The notes: a model not told the origin generated them from the letters alone. 32,665 nt of DNA from Candidatus Gottesmanbacteria bacterium GW2011_GWC1_43_10 (GCA_000995415.1 LCEX01000007.1:1-32665); one strand, 5' to 3'; counted from the stretch's first letter, positions 6,947-16,285 are shown. A program made the numbers and translations.

Positions 6947-8401
6947 TCAAGCAGACACCACCGGTAAGGAAAAGAAGAACGTGCTCCCCTGGCCGACGGT
7001 AGATTCGAGCCAGATTTTCCCTTTGAGGCCTTCAATGATTTGCTTGCTGATATAGAGCCCCAAACCCGTTCCCCCGACTTGTTTGGTGTAGCTACCCACC
7101 TGCGAAAATTTCTTAAACAGTAAGTCCTGGTCTTCTTTGGATATCCCGTGCCCGGTATCAGCTACCGAAACCACGATCATATTGTCTTTGCGGCTGGCTT
7201 TGATCGTGATTCCGCCTTCGTGGGTAAATTTAAGCGCATTCCCAATCAGATTTATCAGCACCTCTTTGACTTTATCGATATCGGCAAATACCGGCACCAG
7301 TTCACCGTCTGTTTCATATTTGAGATAAAGATTTTTCTCTTTGGCTGCCATCTGCAAATTATTAATCACTTCACTTATCAATTTGTCCATCCCGACTTTG
7401 ACCACGGTAAAGGTGAACCTGCCGGCTTCAATCCGGGAAATATTCAGTAAGTTATTGACGAGTCTGATCAGGCGGTCGTTTTCGTTGTAGGCCGCGGTCA
7501 AAAAGTCGCGCGACTCCTTACTTACCTCCCCGGCATATCCTTCCAGGATAGTCGAAATTGAGCCTTTGATCGCCGTCATCGGCGTCCTCAGTTCATGCGA
7601 AGCCAACGACACAAACTCGTCTTTCAACTTGTCAAGCTCCTGAAGTTTTTCATTAGCACTTTGCAACTCCGTATTTATTTGGCTTAATTTCTGATGTAAC
7701 TGCGCCCTGTCCAAAGCGATTGTCACCACATCAATCAGTTCCTCAAGCGTTTCTTTTTCTGCCCGTGACAGATCATCTACCCGTTTACCCAGTCCGATAG
7801 TCAACGCTCCGATCGCTTTTTCTCCCAATATCAGTGGGTAGACAATGAGCGTTTTTACTTTAATGATTTTGTCAATTTCATCAGCTACCTCTTGTACAGC
7901 AAAAGGCACTAATATATCCAGGATATTGCCGGTGATTTTGCGCTCCTTATCTTTGATGGCATCAATAATCAAGTTGGAGGTATCGTCAAGCGCCACTATC
8001 AACTCTGAAAATGATTTACCCATGAGTTCAATGGCTTGGAGAATATCAGGAGATTGGGTGATAGCCAGCGGACGCAGTACCTTTTCCTGGTAGTCAACCA
8101 CGTTGATCAAAACTGCATTGAAATTGAGTTCTTTTGCCACCGTATCAACTATCCGCTGGGCGATCTCACCCACATCGAATGATGTCATGGTGATGGCATA
8201 AAGGGTCCGCAAGACTGACAAGGTTTTATTACGGATCGCGAGTTCAAAGTTCTGTTTATACATCTCCTCGGTGACTTTTTTGTATGAAGCCTCATCGTGG
8301 ATTGACAAAACGCTATCGTCACCACTTTGTAGGGATTGGTTTCCAGAATTACTTACAGGCTTATTCGAAGAACCATAGTAGACCAAATTCTGTGCAGGCA
8401 T
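6947..8401 (-). CDS. Soluble GAF-domain sensor histidine kinase
   Basis: 484 aa from the preferred ATG at 8401; the track extends to 8476 but that overlaps the divergent neighbour. Order: N-terminal tail, a GAF-like sensory domain (about 75-233), a short coiled linker, a HisKA domain with the phospho-acceptor in SHELRTP (His269), and a HATPase domain with N box NLIGNALKF, G1 ADTGHGIS and G2 GGTGLGLY. There are no membrane helices, so it senses a cytosolic ligand or partner. No response regulator lies beside it, making it an orphan kinase here. AGGAG is only 1 nt from the ATG, unusually tight, so the exact start is uncertain. Confidence 0.9.
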   Translation of the reverse strand: MPAQNLVYYGSSNKPVSNSGNQSLQSGDDSVLSIHDEASYKKVTEEMYKQNFELAIRNKTLSVLRTLYAITMTSFDVGEIAQRIVDTVAKELNFNAVLINVVDYQEKVLRPLAITQSPDILQAIELMGKSFSELIVALDDTSNLIIDAIKDKERKITGNILDILVPFAVQEVADEIDKIIKVKTLIVYPLILGEKAIGALTIGLGKRVDDLSRAEKETLEELIDVVTIALDRAQLHQKLSQINTELQSANEKLQELDKLKDEFVSLASHELRTPMTAIKGSISTILEGYAGEVSKESRDFLTAAYNENDRLIRLVNNLLNISRIEAGRFTFTVVKVGMDKLISEVINNLQMAAKEKNLYLKYETDGELVPVFADIDKVKEVLINLIGNALKFTHEGGITIKASRKDNMIVVSVADTGHGISKEDQDLLFKKFSQVGSYTKQVGGTGLGLYISKQIIEGLKGKIWLESTVGQGSTFFFSLPVVSA

Positions 8402-8432
8402 ACTCCTTATTATAAAGGTTTTACAGGAATTC

Positions 8433-8441
8433 TGATATAAT
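8433..8441 (+). promoter_or_regulatory. Extended -10 promoter for the LysRS-like gene
   Basis: TGATATAAT is an extended -10 (TGn plus perfect TATAAT) about 20 nt before the ATG at 8462. No fitting -35 is seen, which extended -10 promoters tolerate. On the opposite strand another TATAAT lies just before the kinase start. Confidence 0.5.
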
Positions 8442-8461
8442 CTTTTGGGAAGAAACAAACC

Positions 8462-9928
8462 ATGCATATTGACCACCGTTTATATATTGATTCCGATCTG
8501 GAAAAAGGCATTGACAAAAGGCTTGAACAGGTTCTTCCGAAACTGATCGTCGTCGGCACCGGTATCACCAGTTCTCATCTGGGTGACGAACGCAATTTAC
8601 GCGAGTTTTTATTTGCGGCGGAGGTGACGCGTTTTTTGCGTGCCAAAAACTACAATGTGTTTTTTATGTTGGCCGACGACTCTTATGATGCTTTGGATTT
8701 CCGCCAATTGAGGGTCGCCGTTAATAAAAACGAAGAGCTGATAGCCAAATTTGAAAAATACTGCGGCATGCCGCTCAAATTTATCCCGGATCCATTTGCC
8801 TGCCACGATAGTTATTCGGCTCATTTCCAAAACGAAATCCTTAAACGTTTTAATGACTTTGGCATCTTCCCCAATATTATCGACTCCTACTCAGCATACG
8901 CTTCGGGGTTATATGACGCGGCTAAAGAAATAGTTTTCTCAAGACATGAAGAAATAAAAGCGTTTCTGAAACAAAAATTCCCCTCGTACACGATGAAAAA
9001 ACTCTTTTATCCGGTTTGCCCTGATTGTAAACGGATGGCCGGAGTAGAAAAGACGGAAATATCCGGAGCCAAAATCCATATCCATTGCACCACCTGTCAA
9101 AAATCATCAACCCATTTATGGAAACAAATACCGGGTAAATTTAGCTGGAAAATAGACGAAGCTATCAAATGGAATGTCTATAAAACTGATTTTGAACCTT
9201 TTTCCAAGGCCTATTTGGACCCCGATGTCGGTAGTTTCTATATAGCCAAAGCGCTATCGGAAACCTTCTTTGGCGGCAACGTTCCAGAGGTGATTGAATA
9301 TGGTCAAGTAATCATGGACAAGAGTTTTTCATATACATTATTAAATACTCTACCGCTCCCTGCCTTTCGCTCACTCTATCTGGAACGCAGAAAAGCTGAT
9401 ATTCAGATTTCACTGCAGAAAATCATCCATGTAGCCAAACAACATCTGGTTGAGAAGGAATTATCCTTTTATGACTACGTCCACGAAAGACTTCCTTATG
9501 ACCTTTTGGAACATTTAAATGGACAACTCCATGATCCTTTTTGGCAAAAGCTATTGCATCTCGGTTTAGAGTTTAACCGGCGCCTCCTCAAGCGGGAAAT
9601 GTATCCCCAACTGCCGGCACTGGAAGCGCTAAAATTACAAAACGCAGAGACTTTAGGGCAAATCAGGTCGTTAATACTCTGGACTCTTACCTGGCGCCGG
9701 CAACCTAATCATGTATATACAGATTTTTCAAACCACTACCAACAATATTTAAAAGATCATAAAATCCAGAAATCCGCGCTTTTCCCAATACTTAGAAAAC
9801 TGCTTTCCCAGGAACAGGGTGTCCCGGTTCGGCGGCTTCTTTACTTTGCTCCGCTCCATTATCTCTATGCCTGCCTTGCACTAATTGATGAAACCAAGGA
9901 AGTAATTGCACCACTTAGTGTAAAATAA
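8462..9928 (+). CDS. Class I lysyl-tRNA synthetase-like protein with degenerate KMSKS motif
   Basis: 488 aa. Several blocks follow class I LysRS (archaeal type): SSHLGD...NLREF at the HIGH position (His39-Leu-Gly-Asp), ADDSYDALD, IPDPFACHDSYSAHF (about 108-122), a four-Cys zinc knuckle CPDC...CTTC (186-212), then FSWKIDEAIKWN and FEPFSKAY. The expected KMSSSKG loop is replaced by MDKSFSYTLL (285-294) and the HIGH region has extra residues. The C-terminal helical half resembles an anticodon-binding cage. It may have lost tRNA charging and kept adenylate chemistry or tRNA binding, or be a diverged synthetase. Followed after 45 nt by a co-directional aldehyde dehydrogenase and transporter. Homology is convincing; function is unknown. 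Confidence 0.75.
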   Translation: MHIDHRLYIDSDLEKGIDKRLEQVLPKLIVVGTGITSSHLGDERNLREFLFAAEVTRFLRAKNYNVFFMLADDSYDALDFRQLRVAVNKNEELIAKFEKYCGMPLKFIPDPFACHDSYSAHFQNEILKRFNDFGIFPNIIDSYSAYASGLYDAAKEIVFSRHEEIKAFLKQKFPSYTMKKLFYPVCPDCKRMAGVEKTEISGAKIHIHCTTCQKSSTHLWKQIPGKFSWKIDEAIKWNVYKTDFEPFSKAYLDPDVGSFYIAKALSETFFGGNVPEVIEYGQVIMDKSFSYTLLNTLPLPAFRSLYLERRKADIQISLQKIIHVAKQHLVEKELSFYDYVHERLPYDLLEHLNGQLHDPFWQKLLHLGLEFNRRLLKREMYPQLPALEALKLQNAETLGQIRSLILWTLTWRRQPNHVYTDFSNHYQQYLKDHKIQKSALFPILRKLLSQEQGVPVRRLLYFAPLHYLYACLALIDETKEVIAPLSVK

Positions 9929-9973
9929 ATAGCACTGACAAAGACATATTATTATTTTGACTCTAAGGAAAAC

Positions 9974-11386
9974 ATGATTTATGCAAACAGTTTAATAGCT
10001 GGAAATATTGTCACAACCAAGCATGTTCAGACAAACTTTAGTCCAGTGGATAATATTGAATCATCGCAAGTGAGTCTTTTAACTCAGGCAGAACTATCTC
10101 AAGTCTTTATTCAAGCCAAAAAAATAAAAAATAGAGAAATCAAATCTGATTATTCTGAGCTTGATAATTTGGCTAGATATCTTAAGAATAATTATTTACA
10201 GTTCATAAATCAAATTATAAAGGACGCAGGATTTACAAAAAAAGATGCCCAAGATCTGGTAGACTGTTCAATCGAGTTTTGCGAAGACTATCATTTACAT
10301 CTAAATGAAATTATAAAAGATGAAATGACCACGTCTTTTTCTTTTAAAAAGGGTGTGAATCATAAAATTAGACTTGCATCAACTCCCTTTGGTCTGATTG
10401 CTGCCACAACCCCCCGAAACACACCTTTAATTACCGAGCTGACTGTGATTATTCATGCACTTTGGTCGGGAAATGTAGTAGTTTTAAGACCTTCTCCAGG
10501 TGTTGCGGCAACTGTCGCACTGCTTATTGACGGCTTAAAAAAAAGCTTCCGTTCTGAAACACTAGCCAGACTAAATATCGCCTTTTCAGATGCAAAAGAC
10601 TTTGTCAGTACGAGTCTAGAGTACTCGAATCTTTTACATTACGTAGGCAGTACAAAATATTTGGAAGGGACACTTGTAGCAGGCATCAAAAAAGGTGTCA
10701 AAGTTTTAGTAGATGGAGATGGTTGCAGTTTAGTTTTAGTTGATACAACAGCAAATATAGAAGAAGCGGCCAAAACTTGTTATCGAGGCTTAATTCGCTG
10801 CAACGGGGAAATTTGTATCAGTGTACGAGTGATCGTAGTCGAACAATCAGTCTATGAAGAATTCAGCGCTAAATTTTTGAGTCTGGTAAATAAAACAATC
10901 GTGTCTCCACCTAATGATAATAAGAAATCTTTAATGGGTCCACTTTTTTCTTCAGCTCAAGCGGAAAATATACTTAACGTCGCTAAAAAATATAAACTTT
11001 TATCTGGTCAATTGAATCCACTCTCATATGGACAAAATTATATTTCTCCAGTCGTAGTAGAACTAAAACCAACCGATCGGGCTTTTTTGAGAGAAAGTTT
11101 GTTTGGACCAATTGTAGGTATATCTTCCTATCAAGGAAATGGGTGGAAAAGATGGCTCGCGGAAAATCCCATAAACTTAACTGATGTTCTTTTTAGTCAA
11201 GATGAGGGATTTATTGAAGAGTTTTTAAACATCAGCAAATCTCCACGTAAAGTGGTCAATGCCGATCCCACAGTCGAATCTGTTTTCGAGCCTTGGGGAG
11301 CTTTTTTACCTTCGGGGTGGAATGATGTAAGTTATTGGTATTATAAATATCGTAATTATTATCAACTCGTTAGAGAAAGCAAGTAA
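9974..11386 (+). CDS. Divergent aldehyde dehydrogenase superfamily protein
   Basis: 470 aa. ALDH landmarks: TPRNTPL with the oxyanion Asn149 (canonical PWNFP), VVVLRPSP where the usual Lys is Arg172, GSTKYLEG (Rossmann loop), and GEICIS holding the catalytic Cys281. The canonical ELGGK general-base motif reads as DGDGC, so Asp247 stands in for Glu. The C-terminal strand region is unusual (EPWGAFLPSGWND). Oxidation of an aldehyde or a CoA-acylating reaction are both possible. AAGGA precedes the ATG, and the EamA gene begins 3 nt after its stop, so the two are cotranscribed. The altered motifs suggest a specialised substrate or a carboxylate-reductase-like role. Confidence 0.75.
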   Translation: MIYANSLIAGNIVTTKHVQTNFSPVDNIESSQVSLLTQAELSQVFIQAKKIKNREIKSDYSELDNLARYLKNNYLQFINQIIKDAGFTKKDAQDLVDCSIEFCEDYHLHLNEIIKDEMTTSFSFKKGVNHKIRLASTPFGLIAATTPRNTPLITELTVIIHALWSGNVVVLRPSPGVAATVALLIDGLKKSFRSETLARLNIAFSDAKDFVSTSLEYSNLLHYVGSTKYLEGTLVAGIKKGVKVLVDGDGCSLVLVDTTANIEEAAKTCYRGLIRCNGEICISVRVIVVEQSVYEEFSAKFLSLVNKTIVSPPNDNKKSLMGPLFSSAQAENILNVAKKYKLLSGQLNPLSYGQNYISPVVVELKPTDRAFLRESLFGPIVGISSYQGNGWKRWLAENPINLTDVLFSQDEGFIEEFLNISKSPRKVVNADPTVESVFEPWGAFLPSGWNDVSYWYYKYRNYYQLVRESK

Positions 11387-11388
11387 AA

Positions 11389-12237
11389 ATGTGGTTCTTG
11401 TATGCACTTTTAGGGGCTATAATAACTGGAGTCGGACAAGTTTTGGTCAAAAAAGGACAAATTAAACTCACACCTCTCTTAGATAATTTATTAGCTGCTG
11501 TTATCGTTAATCTTATTTTGGTTCCTTTTCTTCTTCTTAAAGGCGTTGACTTGGGTGCAGGAAAAGGTGTTTTGATTTATGCTCTGATTGCTGCTACGGC
11601 GTATGCAACGTTTTACTATATTATTAGCTTTGGCAATGTTTCCTTAATGATCGGTCTCATCAATACGTTTCCTATAGTTACCATTGCTTTAACGGTTAGT
11701 TTTTTACGCGAATGGCCAAATATATATCAATGGTGCGGTATTTTTCTGGTGGTATTAGGAACCGTCTGTATAAGTAGGGAAAAGTCCACAACTAAGACAA
11801 TAAATAAAAGCAACATGTGGATTTTTTGGGGACTAGTTGGGTCTTTAGCCATAGGCACTGCCGAGTTTGTCACAAAATTAGCCACACTACTGGTAGATGG
11901 TTTTACCTTTACTTTCTTTGTCTACCTAATGTATGTTCCACCGCTATTAATTTTTATGATCTTGGACAAAAAAGGACGGAAATTCAATCAACTCAAAAAT
12001 GTATCAAGTTTGTTTAATACCCTCATCGGTATCTTCTTAATTGAAGCTGGTTTGATAGCTATTGCTTTAGCTTACCAACATGGCCTTGCTAGTTTAGTCT
12101 CACCCGTAGTTGCAACCCATTTATTGATAACGGCTGTGTTAGCCACCTATATTTTAAAAGAAAAACTTTTACGAATCCAGAAAATTGGTATTCTACTTAA
12201 TCTAATTGGGATAAGTATTATTGGCATCAGTTCTTGA
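11389..12237 (+). CDS. EamA/DMT-superfamily transporter
   Basis: 282 aa with about ten hydrophobic helices in two repeats, typical of the drug/metabolite transporter superfamily; the N-terminal YALLGAIITGVGQVLVKKG and the internal WGLVGSLAIGTAEFVTKL open the two halves. Members export or import small metabolites through the inner membrane. Only 2 nt separate it from the aldehyde dehydrogenase stop, so it may move that enzyme's substrate or product. Substrate cannot be predicted. Confidence 0.85.
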   Translation: MWFLYALLGAIITGVGQVLVKKGQIKLTPLLDNLLAAVIVNLILVPFLLLKGVDLGAGKGVLIYALIAATAYATFYYIISFGNVSLMIGLINTFPIVTIALTVSFLREWPNIYQWCGIFLVVLGTVCISREKSTTKTINKSNMWIFWGLVGSLAIGTAEFVTKLATLLVDGFTFTFFVYLMYVPPLLIFMILDKKGRKFNQLKNVSSLFNTLIGIFLIEAGLIAIALAYQHGLASLVSPVVATHLLITAVLATYILKEKLLRIQKIGILLNLIGISIIGISS

Positions 12238-12273
12238 CATGTTTCAATCGCCTCGTCTACACTAGATTAATAT

Positions 12274-13074
12274 ATGCGATTTAATAAATACATCTATTTC
12301 CTTTTAGGATTCTTCGTTTCTAGTTTTATCTATTACATAGCAGGTGTTCAAGCCTCTGGACCAAAAGATCTACCCTTTTTCCTTATGTTTAGTGTCTCAA
12401 ATTGTGTATTAGCATTAATAGGCGGATTTACGGGATTATTGGTGTCTAGACATTGGGGTGGTTTCAAAAGCGCAGTAGGTAAAGCCGTGCTTTTCATGTC
12501 TCTGGGAACTACTTCATGGGGATTGGGTAATGTTGTGTGGTCATTTTATAATTTTGTACTTCATCTAGAAGTACCATACCCTTCACTTGCAGATCTTGGT
12601 TTTGCAGGAGCGGTACCTTTATGGGCGATTGGCATGTATTACCTTTCTCAAGCAACTGGCGCAAAATTTAGTTTACGTAGGTTAAGGGGACGTGTGTTAC
12701 TAATAGTTTTACCAATTATTGCGGCTATAGCAAGCTATTATTTTCTGTTTGTAATAGCCAGAAATTCTTCGTTTGAAGTAGAAGGGGGCTTGCTTAAAAT
12801 TTTTCTAGACTTTTATTACCCAATTGGAGATTGGGTTATTTTAACTTTGAGTTTCCTACTTTTTGGTCTGTCTTTTAAATATCTGGGCGGTAAATTTAAG
12901 TGGCCTGTTTTTATAACAATACTTGGATTTATAGTGATGTTTCTAGCTGATTTTTCATTCTCTTACACTACAACCGTAGGAACTTATTACAATGGAAATA
13001 TCTCTGATCTGCTTTTTGCTATTGCATTGTTTGTGATCAGTTTTGGAATAAACGGTCTTGATGCAAAAACCTAA
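12274..13074 (+). CDS. Multi-pass membrane protein (7-8 TM), sensor-like, unknown function
   Basis: 266 aa, with seven or eight hydrophobic segments separated by short loops. The PYPSLADLGF segment after the third or fourth helix resembles a motif seen in 7TM input modules of histidine kinases and GGDEF proteins, but no signalling output domain is fused here. It starts 36 nt after the transporter and ends 5 nt before the next small gene. It may act as a free-standing membrane sensor partner of the small protein. This is inference from layout and resemblance only. Confidence 0.6.
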   Translation: MRFNKYIYFLLGFFVSSFIYYIAGVQASGPKDLPFFLMFSVSNCVLALIGGFTGLLVSRHWGGFKSAVGKAVLFMSLGTTSWGLGNVVWSFYNFVLHLEVPYPSLADLGFAGAVPLWAIGMYYLSQATGAKFSLRRLRGRVLLIVLPIIAAIASYYFLFVIARNSSFEVEGGLLKIFLDFYYPIGDWVILTLSFLLFGLSFKYLGGKFKWPVFITILGFIVMFLADFSFSYTTTVGTYYNGNISDLLFAIALFVISFGINGLDAKT

Positions 13075-13079
13075 AAACT

Positions 13080-13370
13080 ATGTTACAAATACCAGTTGTT
13101 CAAAATATTGTGAATATCATTATTGACCATCAAAGAGCTATCATTGGCCCACTGGCACTTGAACAAGCCAGCAGAGTTCCCGGTGTCAAAATCGCCGGCG
13201 GCGAACATGTAGAAGTTGAAGCCGGTATAAATCCGCAGTCCCTTCTCAATCAACTTGTAAAACAATATGAAACACTTTTTGGACTCGCCTCTGTCGAAGT
13301 TTGTAAAGATGCGGTGAAAGAATTAAAACCCACAGTTTCTGCAAATGATCTTCCAGAAATCCTGCGCTAA
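13080..13370 (+). CDS. Small conserved-looking cytosolic protein, unknown
   Basis: 96 aa, predicted mostly helical with a central Val/Glu-rich strand (GGEHVEVEAG). The N-terminal HQRAIIGPLALEQA and the LVKQYETLFG segment look like a compact folded unit. No catalytic motif was recognised. It begins 5 nt after the 7-8-TM gene on the same strand, so the two probably work together. The tight coupling and protein-like composition support a real gene. Confidence 0.55.
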   Translation: MLQIPVVQNIVNIIIDHQRAIIGPLALEQASRVPGVKIAGGEHVEVEAGINPQSLLNQLVKQYETLFGLASVEVCKDAVKELKPTVSANDLPEILR

Positions 13371-13429
13371 ATTAGCGAGGTAAATTTTTATTTCGATTAA
13401 TCTGTTCAGCAAATATCTTGCCCAACATT

Positions 13430-13458
13430 TTAACTTCAGTTCCGAAGGATATATAATT
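13430..13458 (+). promoter_or_regulatory. Sigma70-like promoter of the cysteine hydrolase gene
   Basis: TTAACT (13430-13435), a 17-nt spacer and a perfect TATAAT (13453-13458) lie 24 nt before the ATG at 13483. One of the best promoter matches in the window. Confidence 0.6.
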
Positions 13459-13482
13459 AGTACGTTTATCAAATAACTATCT

Positions 13483-13980
13483 ATGAAAAAAGCGCTGTTT
13501 GTGATCGATACCCAAAACTATTTCATAAATGATGTCACCAAAAACCTCCCCGGTAAAATAGCCCGATATATCAAGCGTCATCGGCGAGAGTTTGCGCTCA
13601 TCGTTTTTACCAATTTTGTCAACCACCCCGCCTCAAGCGCGTATCGTTTTCTCGGCTGGAAAAAAAGCCGAACTTCCCCAGATATCGATATCGTTCCCGA
13701 ATTACAACCACTACTGAAATATGGCGTAAGCATGTCAAAGGATGTTTATTCAGCATTAAAAGTGCCGGAGATAAAAACACTACTGAAGAAAAAGAAAATA
13801 CAAGAACTGCTCTTATGTGGTCTAGATACTGATTGCTGTATATTAGCCACTGCTTATGATGCGTTTGATCAGGGGTATAGAGTAAAGTTGTTGGAGGATT
13901 TATGCATGTCATCGACGGGCGATATTTTGCATGAAGCAGCCTTGTCAATGTTTAAAAGGACCGTAGGAGCCAAAAACTAG
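13483..13980 (+). CDS. Isochorismatase-like cysteine hydrolase
   Basis: 165 aa, typical for small isochorismatase-fold amidohydrolases such as nicotinamidase-type enzymes. The triad is visible: Asp9 in VIDTQNYF, Lys86 in MSKDVYSAL, and the nucleophile in GLDTDCCILATA (Cys119 by alignment to TDxCV). It has its own promoter and stands alone between the co-directional small gene and the convergent STAND gene. Whether it is a nicotinamidase cannot be decided. Confidence 0.85.
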   Translation: MKKALFVIDTQNYFINDVTKNLPGKIARYIKRHRREFALIVFTNFVNHPASSAYRFLGWKKSRTSPDIDIVPELQPLLKYGVSMSKDVYSALKVPEIKTLLKKKKIQELLLCGLDTDCCILATAYDAFDQGYRVKLLEDLCMSSTGDILHEAALSMFKRTVGAKN

Positions 13981-14056
13981 ATTCCCGATCTGTGAGGTCA
14001 AATTTTATCGTGATATGATGAAAGCATTGCTATTTGATTTGATAGAAAATGCTGCT

Positions 14057-16285
14057 TTAGTTGCTAATGCTAAATTTAGGATAAAAACCGCTATTCCTTA
14101 GTTTTTTTTGAAAAAGAAACGGAAACACGTCTATATTAAGAGTGTGTATAGTATAACCGCCAACTGCCATCCCCTTCCTTGCCAAACGAAAATTTTCCTG
14201 AGCCAATCGGGAATCTCCTTGTAAATAATATATCAGACCTAAAGCCAAATAATTCCAAAACATATCTCCGATCCGATATCCCAAATGTTTACGAAGTAAT
14301 AAGCTTTTATTGAGATAGTTTATAGCACGACTAAACTGACGTTCATGGAGGAAAATACAACCGATTCTGGATAAAATAGTCTCTTTCTGAGGCAAGTCAT
14401 CAATCGTGTTTACGATGCGGAGCGCCCGCCGTAAATAAGATTTGGCCAGTTTTCTTTTACCCAACATCCAATAGGTCTCACCGATATAAGTAAAAATGTC
14501 GCCCTGTTTTTCTTGATTACCTTGTTTAGTAAAATACGTGAGAGCCTGTTGGAAAAATCGCAGTGCCTTTTTGGAGTGGCGCTGGCTTTGGTAAATTTTT
14601 CCCAACCGAATCCAGGCCAGCGCAATTAAATACGCATCTTTTAATCCTTTTGCCAGTTCCAAACCAACTTGTGCATACTTCTGGGCTTTATTTATATCAC
14701 CTTGCCAATAATGCAACCAACAGAGTTCCCTTAGTAAACAAGTGGCTTCGGCGGAAGCATTATTAACCTTTTGAGAAGCGCGAACCACTAATCGACTGTA
14801 TCTTTCTACTGCCGACCACCGACCGGTATCCCACAAAAATACGCCTAAATATTCCCAGATGTTGATCATTTGCTGCCATAACTTAAGCTCAAAACAAATT
14901 TTCACTATTCCAGTAATATTTTTCAGTTCTTCCTCAACTTTAGGATAAAAATGTCGATTTGCCCTTCCTCCATCTGCCAAAAACTTATGATAATACAAAG
15001 CAAGTAAGTGGTAAGTAGAAGTATTTAGTTTTTTCTGCACAAAGATTTTAACCAATGAATGCAGTCTGTATCTTTTATTCACCGATCGTTCTACCAATGA
15101 CATTTTGTGAAGGACCTGAAGAGTTTGATTTGTTTCTTCCAAACTTAGTTTGTTGATAAAAGCCACTGCTTCAGAGCTAAAATCTACACCTCCAAAGGCA
15201 CCCAGGGAAATAAATACTTGCTTTAGTCTTGTATCCGAACTGTTGAAAGCCAAATCCAAAGATAGCTCCAGATTTTTATTATCATATTGAAACTCTTTCA
15301 AACTCACTTTTTGCTTTCTGATGCGCTCTAGAAATTCATATAATTTCTGAGGGTGGAGGGCTATGCGTCCAAAGAAAATTGTCAGGGCTAGCGGTGAATA
15401 ATAAAGTTGTTTACAAATGATTTGAATCTGCATCTTATTGCTTAAAACATAAGGTTTTCCCAACAATTGATATGCTAGTTGCAACGCTTCTGGTTGTGTA
15501 AAACTGGTTAACTCCAATTTTTGGAATTGGCGGATTTCGGAAGGCAAACTTTTTGAGGTAATTAATAAAGAATATTTTGGATCTTTGGCTGGCAAAAGGA
15601 AACGCAAAGAATCAAAATTGTCAACACTGTCTAAGATAAGAAGTGTGTCACGTTGATCAAGAATAGACCTGACGGTTTTGGCTTTGACTGCTGTATCCCG
15701 AATACTCGATACGTCTTCGCCGTATGTTTGGGCAATATGCGTCAGGATATCATCTATTTTTAGAATATCGAAGCGGTACCACAATATCCCGTCTTTAAAC
15801 CTATTTCTTAAAATATGTCCAATGCGGATAGCTAAAGTGGTTTTCCCGACACCGGCCATGCCATGTATCACTACCGGAGTTTTTTTGAATATTGCCCAAA
15901 CAGCATCTTTTAATGACTTTTCTCTGCCGACAAAATGAGCAGGTTCTTGAGGTACTGTAAACGGCACACTAGACAGTAATTTAGGCGAGAGTTGCAGGGA
16001 TTCGTCTTCTGAAAGATCACGTTGGCTGGCAGCAGCTAGAAATTGGTTTGCTTCAAGTAATGTGGTTACTCCACTTTTTTGAACAAATACTTTCAGTATT
16101 GCAAAAAGTACGTCTCGGTTATGGGGAATCCTCTTTCCCTTTTGCCAGTGGGAAAAAATACTATCTTCATAGACCTTGCCTTCCTCGGCTAAAGCAGATC
16201 CGAAGTCAGAAAGTGTCGCCAATTCGCTCTTTAAACGGTATTTGCGAAACAGATCTGCAAACCGCGGCATTTGGGATGGTATCAC
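14057..16285 (-). CDS. STAND NTPase regulator: XRE-like N-terminus, NB-ARC ATPase, TPR repeats
   Basis: The track starts at a GTG (16294) that overlaps its own AGGAGG; the GTG at 16285, 8 nt after AGGAGG, is the better start (742 aa). In track numbering: XRE-like helical domain (about 10-90) with HWQKGKRIP; an NB-ARC/AP-ATPase module opened by FVGREKSL (121), Walker A GMAGVGKTT (145-153) and Walker B LLILDSVDN; winged-helix region to about 430; then tetratricopeptide repeats to the C-terminus. STAND proteins are ATP-driven switches whose TPRs sense a ligand or protein. It may regulate transcription, possibly of itself and the divergent Nudix gene through the palindromes between them. A defence role is possible but nothing nearby supports it. 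Confidence 0.85.
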   Translation of the reverse strand: MIPSQMPRFADLFRKYRLKSELATLSDFGSALAEEGKVYEDSIFSHWQKGKRIPHNRDVLFAILKVFVQKSGVTTLLEANQFLAAASQRDLSEDESLQLSPKLLSSVPFTVPQEPAHFVGREKSLKDAVWAIFKKTPVVIHGMAGVGKTTLAIRIGHILRNRFKDGILWYRFDILKIDDILTHIAQTYGEDVSSIRDTAVKAKTVRSILDQRDTLLILDSVDNFDSLRFLLPAKDPKYSLLITSKSLPSEIRQFQKLELTSFTQPEALQLAYQLLGKPYVLSNKMQIQIICKQLYYSPLALTIFFGRIALHPQKLYEFLERIRKQKVSLKEFQYDNKNLELSLDLAFNSSDTRLKQVFISLGAFGGVDFSSEAVAFINKLSLEETNQTLQVLHKMSLVERSVNKRYRLHSLVKIFVQKKLNTSTYHLLALYYHKFLADGGRANRHFYPKVEEELKNITGIVKICFELKLWQQMINIWEYLGVFLWDTGRWSAVERYSRLVVRASQKVNNASAEATCLLRELCWLHYWQGDINKAQKYAQVGLELAKGLKDAYLIALAWIRLGKIYQSQRHSKKALRFFQQALTYFTKQGNQEKQGDIFTYIGETYWMLGKRKLAKSYLRRALRIVNTIDDLPQKETILSRIGCIFLHERQFSRAINYLNKSLLLRKHLGYRIGDMFWNYLALGLIYYLQGDSRLAQENFRLARKGMAVGGYTIHTLNIDVFPFLFQKKLRNSGFYPKFSISN

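Noticed and set aside
8402-8476. N-terminal extension of the histidine kinase ORF
   Set aside because: It overlaps the divergent LysRS-like gene and its promoter; the ATG at 8401 is adequate.
14057-16285. STAND protein as an antiphage Avs system
   Set aside because: It has no fused effector domain (nuclease, TIR or protease) and no neighbouring defence genes; an XRE-like head suggests regulation.
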